Numbered from the stretch's first letter, positions 12,256-23,729 are shown. The stretch is DNA of 58,356 nucleotides from Dimorphilus gyrociliatus (GCA_904063045.1 CAJFCJ010000099.1:1-58356); one strand, 5' to 3'. The notes: a model not told the origin generated them from the sequence alone. Numbers and translations are program-made.

Positions 12256-14550
12256 TGCATTAGCTGTGCATTTGTCCATGTTTTCTTTGACCGTTCACTC
12301 AAACTAGAAATGAGTAAAATCTACATCTTTTCATTAGACCATTTATTAAGGAACTGAGCAGCACATAATTAAAGGCAATAAAATTCATTGCCATGTATTA
12401 TTGATGTATAAATATACATTATTTAATGTAGCATGAAACTGTATTGGTAAGGAGGGTGTAAACTATACCCATTTTTTGACTTTAAAATATAGCAGTAAGT
12501 ATGAATGGTTGTATTTATTATCTATGAGAATTGCTACTAATTTAAAGTATTTACGCTATGGATGAGTACTAGAAAGCGAATGAAAATATAAGTTGAAGAA
12601 TACTAACATAACGTTTTTTAATAATAAATATAATATAAAGGCACGTGAGTCTAAACTTGGCATGTCGCCAAGTCTAGTAATTGTGATTATCGACTACACT
12701 GGCAGAGGGAAGAGGAAGATAATTGCCTGATTATATCTCTAACATCTCTTTATATCTTATTATTTCCTGAATGAATCTTGTATCCTAGTTTAAATGTATG
12801 TGATGCTTGTTGATCTAGGTAAAGCATTAGATCATCGACACATAAAGGAGTCTTGTATTGGTCCTTCAACGTTTATTTTCTTGTGGAGGCTTTAGAGTTC
12901 TGTGTAGCACCTCGCATTAAATAATTAAAGTTCCATAGATATTATAGCTGGATCGTATTCGCCATCTTTAATTCGTATTGTAGATATTTTTATGAAATCA
13001 CCTCCCTAGGGTCATTTAAATGCCATCTTTACTAGAGAGTATGGTTTTATCAGTTTTTCTATGGGCTTAAAAGCCTGAACAGTTTTGGATAGATAGCGTT
13101 GTGCTTGGTCTTTGAGCTGGTTCTCATCTGGTATGCGGCAATTGTTTATGAATCTCAGGATCTAGGACATCGTACAATGCATCAGATAGTCTGCTAAGTT
13201 GGCTTTCTGATTTGACATAGCACCATTCCCCAATTCTTTTAGTGGCTAGTAGTGACTTGACTGCAAAGCAAACTGTTTTAGACAATTTTATGTCCCTGTT
13301 TCAAGGTAGTATGCGATAATTTTGCTATCTACGAACACCTTGATAGGTGACTGGAAGAAGATAAATTTTTAAGGTCTTATAAGGTTTGCTAAGGAAAGAA
13401 GAGGCGGACAGAGGAAGAGAGGAGGTATCCTTGATTATCTTTTATAGCATATTCTGCTGCTTTGTAAGCTATATCTGATGTGTCAGGGTATATGCAAATA
13501 GTGTTGGGTGGGGCACTTGCCTTGAGATGAAATAGGTGCCAGCAGTTTTGAAAATACTAAATATAATGCAAGATTCATCAACTTTTTCATCCCACGATAG
13601 ACAATGAAATAGAGAAATCAAGATTTTAATCTGGAGACTGTTTGGTTCAATAAATTCAAGTAATTCGAAGATGCGAACTAGAAAGGATGTGACAAAATGC
13701 AAGATTTTCAAATTATTCTTCATTGTTCCCCACTAAAATAAGGTTGTGTACATAGAAGGAGGATAATGTCATTTCTGAGTCTGTTGTAGAAGGGACATAG
13801 GATCCGTTTCGAATACTTTTTGTAATATGTGTTATCTTTTTAAGTAATTCTTGTACAAGCACATTGAAATCAGAAGAGTGATTTAAAATAACACATCTGA
13901 CTTCCTGTTGGATATATAGCGGTAGTTTAAGAACGAATTGATTGAGTTTATGGTTTTGCGGATGGCCGTTATTTTCTTGTCGGTTTAGGGATATAAGTAA
14001 TGTCTTGATATCAATCCAAACAGAGATATTATCGGCTTGAAGGTGGTAAGGACTTTTTTCTATCGATGTTATCCTGGGTGTTGAAAGGTGTCGTGGAAAA
14101 ATTTTAGGTCTTTCATTGAGTTTTGAAAGCTATTCTTATCTGGGCTTTTGTTATTCAAATTTTTGTTATCTCATAATTTCCATCAGAAAATTTATCAGCA
14201 TCCCTTGAACTTTCATGTGAAAAATTAAATGATTGCAAAAGCTGGATGTCAAACTTCGAATTTTAGACAATATCAAATTTAATATTAATTTAACCTCTTT
14301 ATTTCCAAATTGATCATTATTTTCATCACTAACAGTTGAAGGTTCAGTATCAGGTTATTCCATTTCAATACATTATTTTGTCCATGTTTGTTTATAATAA
14401 GCTGATTGCTGTTTTGTATTTCAACATTTTCTGATTATTTAACTAACTGAGCCTGTTTTTATGTTAGGGTTACAATATTTTAATTTTAAGCTCTTAATGT
14501 GGCTTAAGCAATATAAATTCAATACTTTTTGGCGAGTAAAGCCCTTCTAT
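12256..14550. other. Interspersed repeat remains, no intact gene
   Basis: More mixed base composition than the flanking genes. At 12796-12860 the plus strand reads MLVDLGKALDHRHIK, similar to the LINE reverse-transcriptase D-x-x-K-A-F-D motif but isolated. At about 13430-13520 the minus strand reads DTSDIAYKAAEYAIKDNQG, a retroelement-like coding scrap. Neither is bounded, and I can support no gene. Confidence 0.35.
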
Positions 14551-14555
14551 ACTTG

Positions 14556-15442
14556 CTAGATGAAGCTATTATAATGCATAAATAATATAGTTGGTATCAA
14601 CTTTTCATCCTTTTGCCGATTGGTATCTTTAAATATTGGTCCATCAAAACAGCTGACTACATAGCAATCATATTTGAGTGAATCAGAAAACAAATCGCAA
14701 TTACTATTTTCTATAGTTGTACAACGATCTGGACGAAAATCATTTACATAGATAAAATATTCACAACTACTCTCAGATCTGCATTTATTAAAGACAACCA
14801 TAAAGGTCTTATGTAGCAAATTCACTAGTGAAACCACAATTTGACAAAAAATAACTTATTGATTTGAATGCAACTCAATCATATGAGGCAGTTTCACCTA
14901 AAAAGTTAACCTGAGCCCTACAAACTTCAGAACTTAAAATACAAGCAGTAGTTTGAAAATTATAGGTGAAACATCTACAATTTGACAATGATAAACATTT
15001 CATAGAACATTGTTCTAAACTTACAGAAATATCAACTTTTAAATAAGTTGTAAATTGTGCTTTTCTTAAAATTTTTACAAAACCAGGTATAAATGTGTTG
15101 TCATAGTGGCATTGGTTATTTGAAAAGCAACACCCAATATATTATACAATATTCCTGAATAGTAGAATCTGATCTACATTTTCTGTTGGAGAGAGTAGAA
15201 CATCTAGGAGACACATCAAGATTGTCATATTGTCCATCTTTTGGGCCATAGTATTCAAAGGAATCATTCAGTTCAACTAGATCAGGTCGTTCGTGATGAT
15301 TAACTGAATTTAGGAAACATTGACTTTCTGTAATTTTGTAGTCGATTGATCTATTTAATGTCTGAACATAGCAGGTATTTTTAATAGTAGTCCAGTATGT
15401 AAAAATATATATTTCGTATACTTTTTCTTTCATCTCTTGCAT
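14556..15442 (-). CDS. Secreted/extracellular PAN-domain protein
   Basis: Three coding blocks on the minus strand. The first (15442 to about 15145) has YWTTIKNTCYVQ and several cysteines. The second (about 15075-14863) carries a PAN/Apple-like core, QCSMKCLSLSNCRCFTY, followed by AC-x3-SSEVC. The third (14831-14556) has a related pattern, SSCEYFIY ... NSNC. The junction between blocks two and three uses a GTGAAA donor and a TTTCACTAG acceptor, and the reading frame is preserved across it. PAN domains bind proteins or carbohydrates outside cells. The true N-terminus and a signal peptide are not secured, and the block 1-2 junction is inferred. The gene at 41.2-42.2 kb seems related. Confidence 0.6.
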
Positions 15443-15754
15443 TGCATTTTATTGTTGAGCGATAATTAGTACTAGGCTTAAGTTTTTCTCTGACAATAAT
15501 TTTTCCACTCAGCCTCTTTCTTTAACTCAATAACAAAAATGTAAAAAGACCTTTTTGCCGGAAGTTTATTATTCATTCTTTGATGCCATCACAATCAATA
15601 TTTTCATTATTTTTAAGATGTGAATGTCAAAACATAATTAGTTTAATGAGATACTAGATTAATGTAAAGTTTCTTAAAAATCTCTTTAGGCCAAAATTTT
15701 ATTGTTGATCAACATTCAGGTTGAATGAATAAGCTGTGTACCAAAGCAATTTTA

Positions 15755-15781
15755 TGTATATATATATATATATATATATAA
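15755..15781. repeat. (TA)n microsatellite
   Basis: A run of about 13 TA units in intergenic sequence. Confidence 0.95.
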
Positions 15782-16006
15782 ACTCTATTTAAATATTTAG
15801 CACATTGTTTGCTCTATATAAAAATTAACATTTAACAAAACCATAAAACCGTGATTAAAACCACATAATCTCAATAAAAATTGCATATTTGCCCTAAATA
15901 CATTATAGCATTCTTTAATTTGTATTTTTTAAAAAGTCCCACTCAATGTATACAAGATACAGTGTCAAACATCTACATGATGAAATTGGGTCAAATGATA
16001 GAGTTA

Positions 16007-16237
16007 TCAATGGATTGAAGCAGCTGAGAAACACTCAAAAAGGTATTGTATAAAAGGTAAGCATATTAATATAATCAGTGTTGAGAGCAAGACAAAATTT
16101 CCCTTGAAGGTAAAGTTTTCAGCTGGATTTAGAACATTTTTTACGATTTCAGTAAATTGACCTATGTTAAGGGTATAAATAAAATATGAGAAATAAGTCT
16201 GTTGATTAGGGTTAAGGAGGTTTTGTCTAGCATTCAA
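16007..16237 (-). CDS. Small ORF with one hydrophobic segment, uncertain
   Basis: A 76-codon frame with a hydrophobic stretch (LLSTLIILICLPFIQYLF) near its C-terminus, preceded by an acceptor-like TTTTTGAATGCTAG. It could be the last exon of a membrane protein or a chance frame in AT-rich DNA. I do not recognise it. Confidence 0.25.
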   Translation of the reverse strand: MNARQNLLNPNQQTYFSYFIYTLNIGQFTEIVKNVLNPAENFTFKGNFVLLSTLIILICLPFIQYLFECFSAASIH

Positions 16238-16296
16238 AAAATGTTTATGTGTTAATCCGTCAATAATTTAACTTCGAAATAGAAGAAAAAAACGAA

Positions 16297-16464
16297 ATGG
16301 ATGAACAACTACTGTTTAAGAAACATTCAAGAAATGGAATATTTTTTGAGAAACTTTTCAACTTATCAACAACTCTAAAAAATTTGAATTTACAAGATAT
16401 GTATTTAGACGAGAATCAATGTAAAATAATTGAAAAAAATCTATCTGGAAAATGTGCCAAGTAA
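16297..16464 (+). pseudogene. LRR fragment abutting MULE 6
   Basis: From the ATG at 16297 the plus strand encodes 55 residues including STTLKNLNLQDMYLDENQCK, the same ribonuclease-inhibitor-like repeat grammar (xTLxxLxLxxxxLxxxQxKxxxxxL) as the LRR gene at 51.2-52.8 kb (SKDTLEKIDLSHSELNEQQ). The LRR pattern ends near 16440, where the truncated MULE on the opposite strand begins. It looks like a gene or duplicate broken at that junction. Confidence 0.55.
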
Positions 16465-17364
16465 ATCAAGCTTTGTGGCAAAAATCAGGATTCTATTGTT
16501 GTTTTCATAAATGTCATCTTTTAAGAAATCATCAGGAATGAAATTCTTATTTAAATCAAAGTCCACTTCTTTTGGTTCATTAGGCCTAAGTTTTTGTCTT
16601 GTAAAATTTGCAACTCTTTTCAAGTAGTCAATATTTGGCAGAGTCAGTTTGTTCTTGGTGTTTCAACAGAACTGTTTCTGCTAATCTTCTTCCACTTGAA
16701 TGTGTGTCAGTTAGGCACATATCCCTTAAATCTTTCCTGATTGATATATTGGATGATAAACTTTGATTGGCTCCATGAATGTGTTTTTTGCTTCCCTTTA
16801 TAAATGAATTTCCTTGTTGGCGAATTCTTGCAGGACATCTCTGCTTTTTAGTTCTTTTACTGCACACCCAAATGCTACTTTTAGAAGTTTTTGCCTTGAG
16901 TGTGAATGAAAATCCATTGTGTATCAGAATGTCCTTTCCCAGTTGACTTCCACCACTAATTATTTTAAAATCATTATCCATAACTTCTTGGAAAGTGTCA
17001 ACAGCATTGACTGATATTTCATCATTATTTGTATTTGAATCTCTAAGATCATCACCTTTTCTGTTATCTGTTGTCTCTTCATCAATCTTTTCATCTTCAT
17101 TCTCATCCATTGCAACTCTTTCTTTCATTCCTTGATCTTCTAGTCTTGTCATTTGAAGAAGACACTGTCTTTTTTCACAATCCAGACAAACTGACAGCCT
17201 GGAATCTGAAAGGAAATAATTGTATATTTACAATTGAACAGATGAATTACAAAATTCTTACTGATGATACACTTTTCATGAAGAAGCTCATTACATAGCA
17301 AACAGAATTTTCTCTTCTGTCTTCCATAAACTGTAAGTTTGCAATTTTTGCACTTGATTGCCAT
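16441..17364 (-). pseudogene. MULE transposase N-terminal half, element 6
   Basis: Exon 1 (17364 to about 17260) has a zinc finger CKNC ... CLLC-x4-H-x2-C; the next exon continues with VCLDCEKRQ. Then come an acidic linker and a FLYWCH domain (SGGSQLGKD ... SIWVCSKR ... RCPARIRQQ ... KKHIH), and the region that precedes the DDE core (SGRRLAETVLL, NNRILIFAT). A frameshift near 16628 splits the frame, and the sequence stops before the first catalytic Asp. Closely related to element 5 at 54.1-56 kb. Confidence 0.85.
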
Positions 17365-17650
17365 ATTTCAAAATGTGCAGATTTGAAATGTTTAATTTAT
17401 TATTTGAAAAGCAGCAGAAAACTTTGAAACAAATATTTATAATACTATTTCAAGATTCTCTTATCAAGTAATCAACAAACAAATTCAAAATGGCTGACCT
17501 GAAAAAAACTGGTACTTGTATATCACATATTTGTTAAAACAAATAAATCAGTTATTTCATTTTTTGATCTTCTCATGTTGACAGTTAAAATTTCATCCAG
17601 GTACGGTTTCACCCAGGTACGGTTTCACCCGGGTACGGTTTCACCCCTAT
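16441..17650 (-). mobile_element. MULE element 6, GGTACGGTTTCACC-terminus family, truncated
   Basis: The right end (about 17590-17645) carries three tandem copies of a GGTACGGTTTCACCC unit ending in CCCCTATTCA. The same terminus is at 56510-56575. The left part, including the catalytic core and the other terminus, is missing at about 16441. Confidence 0.75.
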
Positions 17651-18118
17651 TCAGTCTTCTTCATTCTTTACATTCTTTAAAACCTAGTTTTTCAATTTGG
17701 TGTAAAAGTATTTTTCACAATGTTAGTTTCACAAGGCATACATTATAATCTTTATAAGCCATCCCCCAAAATGACATTAAGATACTCTTCTTGCAGGCAT
17801 ACCTGTATAGGTATTTTATCTCTGGATATATCATTCAATTATCAAACAAAGTTATCATTGGTCACTTTGGAAAAACTAGGAAAATTGCTTAAAGTTCTAG
17901 TTAGAAATAAAAAAAGACAAAAGAACACTTACTAAAATTATAACGACTATATACTACTTGATTGAGCGACTGTTTAAAAATACAAATTTACAAGGTAATC
18001 ATCAGATGTAATTCTCTGAGTAATAAACCACGATCAAAGCTTTTTTCCGGTATGAGACATCCTATTTGCGCAAATTGTTTTTTGAAAAGCAACAAGACTG
18101 GGCTATTGAAAATTTTAA

Positions 18119-18478
18119 AAGACTAATTTTCTAATAATCTCTATTAAAAATTCAATATTTAACTTTCGAGATAATGTTAAAGTTAAAAAAAATGCTTTTA
18201 AAGTTTTTAAAATAATCTTTATACTTGTAATTTCATATGTTATTTATTGTTTAGCACTTTCAATTATTAGAATTTTAGCCATTTTTATTGATATTCAAAT
18301 TTCAAATGATCTTTATGCTGGTATTGTTGCTGTCCCCTTTCCATTAACTTCATTGTTAAATATTTCTGTTTTATATTCATTAAACAATCTTTTAGAAATT
18401 TTAAAATTGAAAAATATGAAGAAAAAATTTCTGAACTATATTATTGGAAAAAGGGGTGAAGGTCTGTTAACTTACTAA
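18119..18478 (+). pseudogene. Third LGR-type 7TM copy, TM6-TM7 fragment
   Basis: An open stretch without a start codon reads two helices (KIIFILVISYVIYCLALSII; AGIVAVPFPLTSLLNISVLY) joined by a short loop (FIDIQISNDLY). This matches the TM6-loop-TM7 exon of receptor A (FVDLNIKNNIYY ... LPLNSVV) and of receptor B (KIHFKNDIYVA ... IPLNSLLNP). The conserved Cys-Trp-x-Pro of helix 6 is absent. No LRR, LDLa or tail exons were found around it, so it is a broken third copy lying between the two full genes. Confidence 0.75.
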
Positions 18479-19170
18479 AAATTGATCATTTTTATAAAGA
18501 TTTATCAATATGTTCTGAGTCAGATAATCAATGAAATCAAATTCATTAGTTCCGATACAGATCTGTGCTGTAGGATAGATGCAACTATTTTATCATGTAT
18601 CGCATAGACATTTATTTTTTCACTTGTTCTTTAATTTTCCTAATCCAATGTTTCCTAATCCAATCCTACTCATGAATATCTTTTAAATAATCCACTTCTT
18701 TCTTCAAAAATCTCTCCTTGCAAATCTCTTTTATCACTCTCTTTTCTGATTGTGGTAATTTGAAAGTCTATCCTACTTTTCACTTTTGCTAAAAAATATA
18801 TAGATATTGATTTCCTTCCATTAAGCCTAATGGAATAATATTTGTCAATATTTTACATTGTTTCTGGTTTTATTACAAGTTTAAGAATTTCTTGCTGTAA
18901 CAACATTTAACAAAACATCTTCAGAAGTAAGAAAAAAGAACACATTAGAATGTTCTTGGCAAAGAAATAATAATGCTTAGTTTATTTGTTTATACGAGTT
19001 GACATGGCAATCATAATGGCATAATAAAGTCTTTGTAAAGATTATCTTTATTATCCTTTTGATCTTTGTTAATGTTTTTTGCATTTTCTAGTTTTATTTA
19101 TATTTTTAATTTTCTCTCTCTCTCTTTCACTTCATTTTGAATTTTAAATAGAATTTATTAGAAATCAATT

Positions 19171-20224
19171 ATGGATAAGAAAGATTATTTCAACTGGACT
19201 ATTCATCATCCAATTTCAAATCCGCTAAGGTCATTTGTTATTGGAATTCCAGTGGTTTTAACATTTTTTTCAACACTTTTGGCTTTGATATTCTTACCAA
19301 AAATAAATCAAATATCAAAGATAACAAAAATTCTATTGTTAAATATAACAATAACAGATTTTATATTTAACTTTCTTTCCATACCGACATCATTGATCAC
19401 ATCAATAATTGGTGTATTTCCATATGGATTTATTTATTGTCAAATTATTGGTGTGACATTCATAACAACTGCTCTGATATCATTATGGTCAATAGCAATC
19501 GTATCAGTTGATCGTTACATTGCTGTAGGATATCCGGATAAGTGAGTAGTAGAATATAAGAAAATGAGTCCTTATGACATTTCTTTGTTTTATATATCTA
19601 TATTTTTCTAGATATAAAACTATTGTAACTGATAGAAGAATCAAAATTGTAATTGCTGCTTCTTGGTTATTTCTATATAGTTTTGGTAGTTTACCCTTCA
19701 TAAGAGTTTTTAAATTTGAATATTATACTTTCCAGGAAAGAGAATTAATATGTTCACTAGAAATAACATTAAATCTACATACATTTGTTGATACTTTTGT
19801 TGGACCATTGTCAGCATCAGCAATAATATTATTCTCAACATTTAAAATTGTTCTTTTTTTAAAAAAACAAAATTCAATTACAGATTCGAAACAATTAAAA
19901 ATTACAACATCAAAAAGAAATTTAAGGATATTCAAAGTTTTAATATTAACATTTGCAACTTTCTATTTATTATGGTTTCCTTTTATTATTTCAATAATTG
20001 GAAGAATGTTTAGTAGTCATTTTCAAAAACGTTCTACTCTTCTCAGTTTTTACTCCTTTTGGTTGATATCATTCAATGGTTTTGTTAATACTTTAATTTA
20101 TGTCTTTATATTTCCTAGTTTGAAGGTGAAATTTTTAAAACTATTAAATATTTGTAGTTTTAAACTGTTCTTTAATAATTCCGTGAACAATTTGGATACT
20201 GAAATTGGATTGTCGAAAGAATGA
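19171..20224 (+). CDS. Rhodopsin-class (class A) GPCR
   Basis: Two exons, 19171-19541 and 19612-20224, joined in frame by a 70-bp GTGAGT...CTAG intron inside the Tyr-Pro-Asp-Lys that follows the DRY motif. Product 327 aa. Seven hydrophobic segments are visible. Helix 1 is followed by a Lys-rich loop; helix 2 has LLLNITITDFIF; helix 3 ends with DRYIAVGYP; helix 6 has FYLLWFPFIIS in place of the usual CWxP; helix 7 has NTLIYVF (NPxxY variant). A Cys at the top of helix 3 (FIYCQII) and one in extracellular loop 2 (LICSLE) could form the usual disulphide. Short N-terminus with one N-glycosylation sequon (NWT). Ligand unknown. Not closely related to the LGR-type receptors beside it. Confidence 0.85.
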
Positions 20225-20792
20225 ATATGAAATTTCAAAAAAAACAATAGCATCTACTCTAATTTGAGGAAAATCATGTTTGGTTTATATGACATTAAAA
20301 CATTTATTTAACAACTGGCTAAAAGTTTAAAAAGTCAAAGTTGGCTATTTTTAACTTTTGGATCACTTCCAACTTGTCACATTTAATGCTTATAATGATT
20401 TTTACAAAAATTAGCTTTGTAGTATGTGTAATCCAGACTGGAAAGAATGTCTTGATGAATATCGCAATTTGTATAAAATGTGTCAGTATCATGGAAAGAC
20501 AGTTCAGTTTTTTTTCAGATAGGAGTTTTTTACAATCCTCAATTTGGAATATCTCCTTATTTCAATTCATCTACTAATAAGTAAAAAGAGCCTTTGGCCT
20601 TATAGATCAACCTTCAACACGAAGCTTAAACTTCACTATCAGTTCTGATATTATAACCAAACAAAACCATTGTTATTTCTTATGTTTCAAACTATTTCAA
20701 GAAAATGTTCTTTATCTATATATGCCACTGCAAAATAACACTTAGCTTAAAGATACCATTTTATGAAATCAAATAATTTTTTAACAAATGAT

Positions 20793-20984
20793 TTATACAA
20801 CATCCGGTAAAGAAATCCCCAAAGCCGCTTTTTCAAAAGCTAAAATCGTTTGTCTCTGATCATCTTCCTTCTTAAGTTTACAAATAATATGAACAAGTTG
20901 ATTATAAATATTACTTTTATGTAAAATATATTCAATATTCCCAGAATTCCAAAGGAACACAATGAAAACATCATAAACTGATAT
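20793..20984 (-). CDS. Orphan C-terminal coding exon, unidentified
   Basis: A clean acceptor (TTTCTTTACACATGTGTCAAG) opens a 63-codon frame ending in TAA. The peptide looks like real protein: helical, with KLKKEDDQRQTILAFEKAAL and a LPDVV end, and with codons less AT-biased than the surroundings. No upstream exon was recognised at 21.0-22.5 kb. It may be the end of a gene whose other exons I failed to see, or a captured or retained exon fragment. Confidence 0.4.
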   Translation of the reverse strand: MSVYDVFIVFLWNSGNIEYILHKSNIYNQLVHIICKLKKEDDQRQTILAFEKAALGISLPDVV

Positions 20985-20999
20985 CTTGACACATGTGTA

Positions 21000-22575
21000 A
21001 AGAAATTAATTTTCAACTAAATTATCAATTAAAGTGAGGAATACTTATTATTAATAATTATTAATTAAAGTTCATTTATTCAAACAGAGAATAAATTTGT
21101 GCAAAATGATTGTTAAAACTGATCAACTTAATTTTACAAGTCCTAATAAAAAATTTGTTTTCCTTTATGTTTCTATTTCCTCTCCACACATCACTCAAAT
21201 TGTGGTAAGATTTAACTATTATTTACATAATTTTTGGTGATTAATATGAAGGTTGCTAATGAATCAAATAATTTAGGAATAATTTATGAAATATTATAGG
21301 CTAAAAAAATACTTTGATCAATGGTTTAAGCTTTGCCACAAATATTTCTCAAGTTTTTTGTTCTATGCTTGTCTAACATTATAATATAAAGGCAAATTGT
21401 TACATAATGCTAATGTGACGAAACATTTGCTCTTGTCTACATGTTTGATTATGAAACATCTAATCTTTTGCTTACGAAAAGGTATTTTTAGTAGCTGGGA
21501 ACTATCTACCCCAGAGGTGGCATCTACTCTTACAATTCTACCACATAGTAAGATATCATGTATATAATATGAAGTAAATATATTTAGTGTTCACCAACTA
21601 CTGCAATACTGCAACATAACAAATAAATTTTCAGAGGAATTACTGAGAGAAGCAACTATTGTAGAATATATTAGTATAAAGGTAATGGACATTATTTTTT
21701 TATATAGGCCTAGCTTTACTGGAGCAAGTAGTGTTTACACTTGTATAAAATATACCTTTAAATGTAACTTAAAGCAATAAAGAAACTATTTAAAGCTGCT
21801 AATTTAAAGAGATGTAAAACTGTAAAGAAGTTATTTCCTCTTAGAATTACAACTAAATGTCATTCTAGTTTAGCAAACAACAAATGTGTGTAAAAAAATA
21901 TGAAATGTTTAAAAGGGTTTTAAAAACATTTCCTATTACTCCACTACATTAGAAACACCTATATTATATTTTAATAGTCTGTTAGATTGAGTTTTTTATC
22001 AAATGAAAAGTTAAACTGGAAACAGTATCAAACTGTGAGATAATTTAAAAATCTCGTTCTTTTTTGTAGCAGTCGCTTAACAATTTTGCCCAAAGAATTT
22101 CTTCGTTTTTCTTTACCAGTTGTAATTTTTTAAATTTTACCTTTTTAAGAAAAAAAATATCCAACACTTACTTTAAAGAATAAAAATAAGCACCAATTTT
22201 TTAATAGCAAAAACAAGTAAGTTTAAACAACCAGTTAATGGTTAAAGAACTGAACTGATAAGGTGGGGAAATGAATTGCCTTTTATACATTTGCCAAAGC
22301 TTGGGTTCAATTACGTCAAAGGCTTACAAAGTTGAAATCTGACTGTCTCATAATTCTCTAGTAACAAATAAAATATAATCTTCAGATTGGGCTCATGTAA
22401 GCCACACATGCAACTGCAAACTAATCAATGTGTCTTCAGCATATGGTATTAAATAAGGTGTAACAACTTTGACATGCATCTTTTCCATGTTCTTTGTTCC
22501 TTTGTTAATTCCCAAGTAGCCGCCATTTGTTATGATCAAAGAGTCTATTTCGTTCAAAATAGAGTTCTTTCTAAA
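21000..22575. other. Intergenic with decayed MULE-3-like sequence
   Basis: About 21110-21300 resembles the region upstream of the transposase in element 3 (34110-34320): both have CTTCCTCTCCA.A.ATCACTCA followed by GTAAG.TTTAA.TATT. About 22110-22160 shares TTTCTTTACCAGTTGT with 34170. No coding frame is preserved. Confidence 0.4.
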
Positions 22576-22839
22576 GATCCCCTAAAGAATATGATAGAAG
22601 TCGCCCAGAACAGAACTCGCCCAGAAATAGGCAGAACTCGCCCACCACCTATGGCAGAAGTCACCCAGAACTAAGGCAGAAGTCGCCCAGAGGAGTGACA
22701 GAAGTCGCCCTAGCTATTTCAAATAATGAATTTTTTGATGAACTGTAGAGAGAAGAAAATTTAGTTATCATCTATGAAAAACTTTTGTCTGAAAAGAAGA
22801 TTATCAATTATTAGAAAAAACAGTACAGTGTATACAAGG

Positions 22840-22892
22840 TTAGGTTACGGTTAGGGTTAAATCATGCATTTGGGAGCATTTTCTGTGGCATC
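22840..22892. repeat. Truncated telomere-like MITE end
   Basis: Reads GGTTAGGTTACGGTTAGGGT, then ...GCATTTTCTGTGGCATCC, i.e. the right end of the MITE family seen at 30638 and 53530. The left half is missing. Confidence 0.6.
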
Positions 22893-22912
22893 CTGTATCA
22901 TGTACTTTTCAA

Positions 22913-23480
22913 GGGGCCAACAGAAAATGTCCACATAATATAAAAAAAAACAATTAAATAAGAATAGAGAAGATGAAATGATTTTAGAATAAAAAAGTAA
23001 ATGTTGTATAAATGAGTGAATATATCTCACTTAATTGATTAAATGCTAATGATCTGAGAAAATGAAAATCATGAAATTGCAAGTAAAAAAGTTTAGTTAA
23101 GAACATATTTTTTCAAATGGCTTGAACATTTTTTATATTTTTAATGATGTGGAATTAATACTGCTGTACTTTGTTGTATTGTAATTGTAGGAATTTCTGG
23201 CTCCAACAGTTTCTTGCTCTAAGATAGCTCCAACTGCAAAATCAGATGCATCAGTGGTTAGGTAGAAAGGTTTGTAATAATCAGGTAGCTGTAGGATTGG
23301 AGGTGTTATCATAGCTCTCTTGAGGGTATCAAAGGCTTCTTCAGCTTCTTTAGTCCAGTTCAGTTTGCTATTTTTACCATGTTCCTTTATCAAATTTCAT
23401 AGGGGAAAGAAAAGGTTTTTTTTTTATTTTTTCACCTTTTTTTCACTGTTATACTTTTGTGGACATTTTCTGTCTGAACC
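22913..23480. mobile_element. Inner Mutator-type element with captured gypsy pol
   Basis: A 568-bp element flanked by the 9-bp direct repeat ACTTTTCAA (22904-22912 and 23481-23489). Inverted ends: GGGGCCAACAGAAAATGTCC on the left; on the opposite strand at the right end, GGTTCAGACAGAAAATGTCC. These ends are related to the telomere-like MITE ends (CGACAGAAAACGTCC). It carries the retrotransposon fragment at 23133-23393 as cargo. Confidence 0.85.
23133..23393 (-). pseudogene. Ty3/gypsy pol fragment (RT-RNase H junction)
   Basis: A 70-residue stretch reads LNWTKEAEEAFDTLKRAM, then PILQLPDYYKPFYLTTDASD and FAVGAILEQ. This is the conserved junction between reverse transcriptase and RNase H of Ty3/gypsy retrotransposons (the RNase H Asp lies in TTDAS). 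After AVGAILEQ the sequence diverges. The fragment is isolated, with no gag, integrase or LTR nearby, and sits inside a small DNA element. Confidence 0.85.
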
Positions 23481-23729
23481 ACTTTTCAACTATATTAAAT
23501 ATTTACTGTTGTTACTGTACTCTTTCAATTCTAAACTGTCTGCTTCAAGAAAAAAAGTATATTCTTTATTAAGCTTTGTCTAAGTATACTATATAGTTAA
23601 ATAACTATGCAGGGGCGAGTTCTGTCTCTGTCCTGGGCGACTTCAATCAAAGTTCCGGGCGACTTCTGTCATAGGTAGTGGGCGACTTCTGCCCTGGGCG
23701 ACTTCTGTTGATCCCCTAAAAGCTAACTG

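Larger units (their letters stand above)
22587..23709. mobile_element. Non-autonomous CGCCCAG-terminus element (outer)
   Basis: A 1.12-kb element flanked by the 11-bp direct repeat GATCCCCTAAA (22576-22586 and 23710-23720). Both ends are inverted tandem arrays of the AGAAGTCGCCCAG unit (22594-22715; 23600-23709), the same family as MULE 1, but there is no transposase inside. The interior holds a second element (22913-23480). Confidence 0.9.

Noticed and set aside
12796-12860. LINE reverse-transcriptase fragment
   Set aside because: One short D-x-x-K-A-x-D match without neighbouring RT motifs; chance is likely.
18660-18790. Possible minus-strand coding exon
   Set aside because: About 38 codons of charged peptide with no splice signals or recognisable motif.
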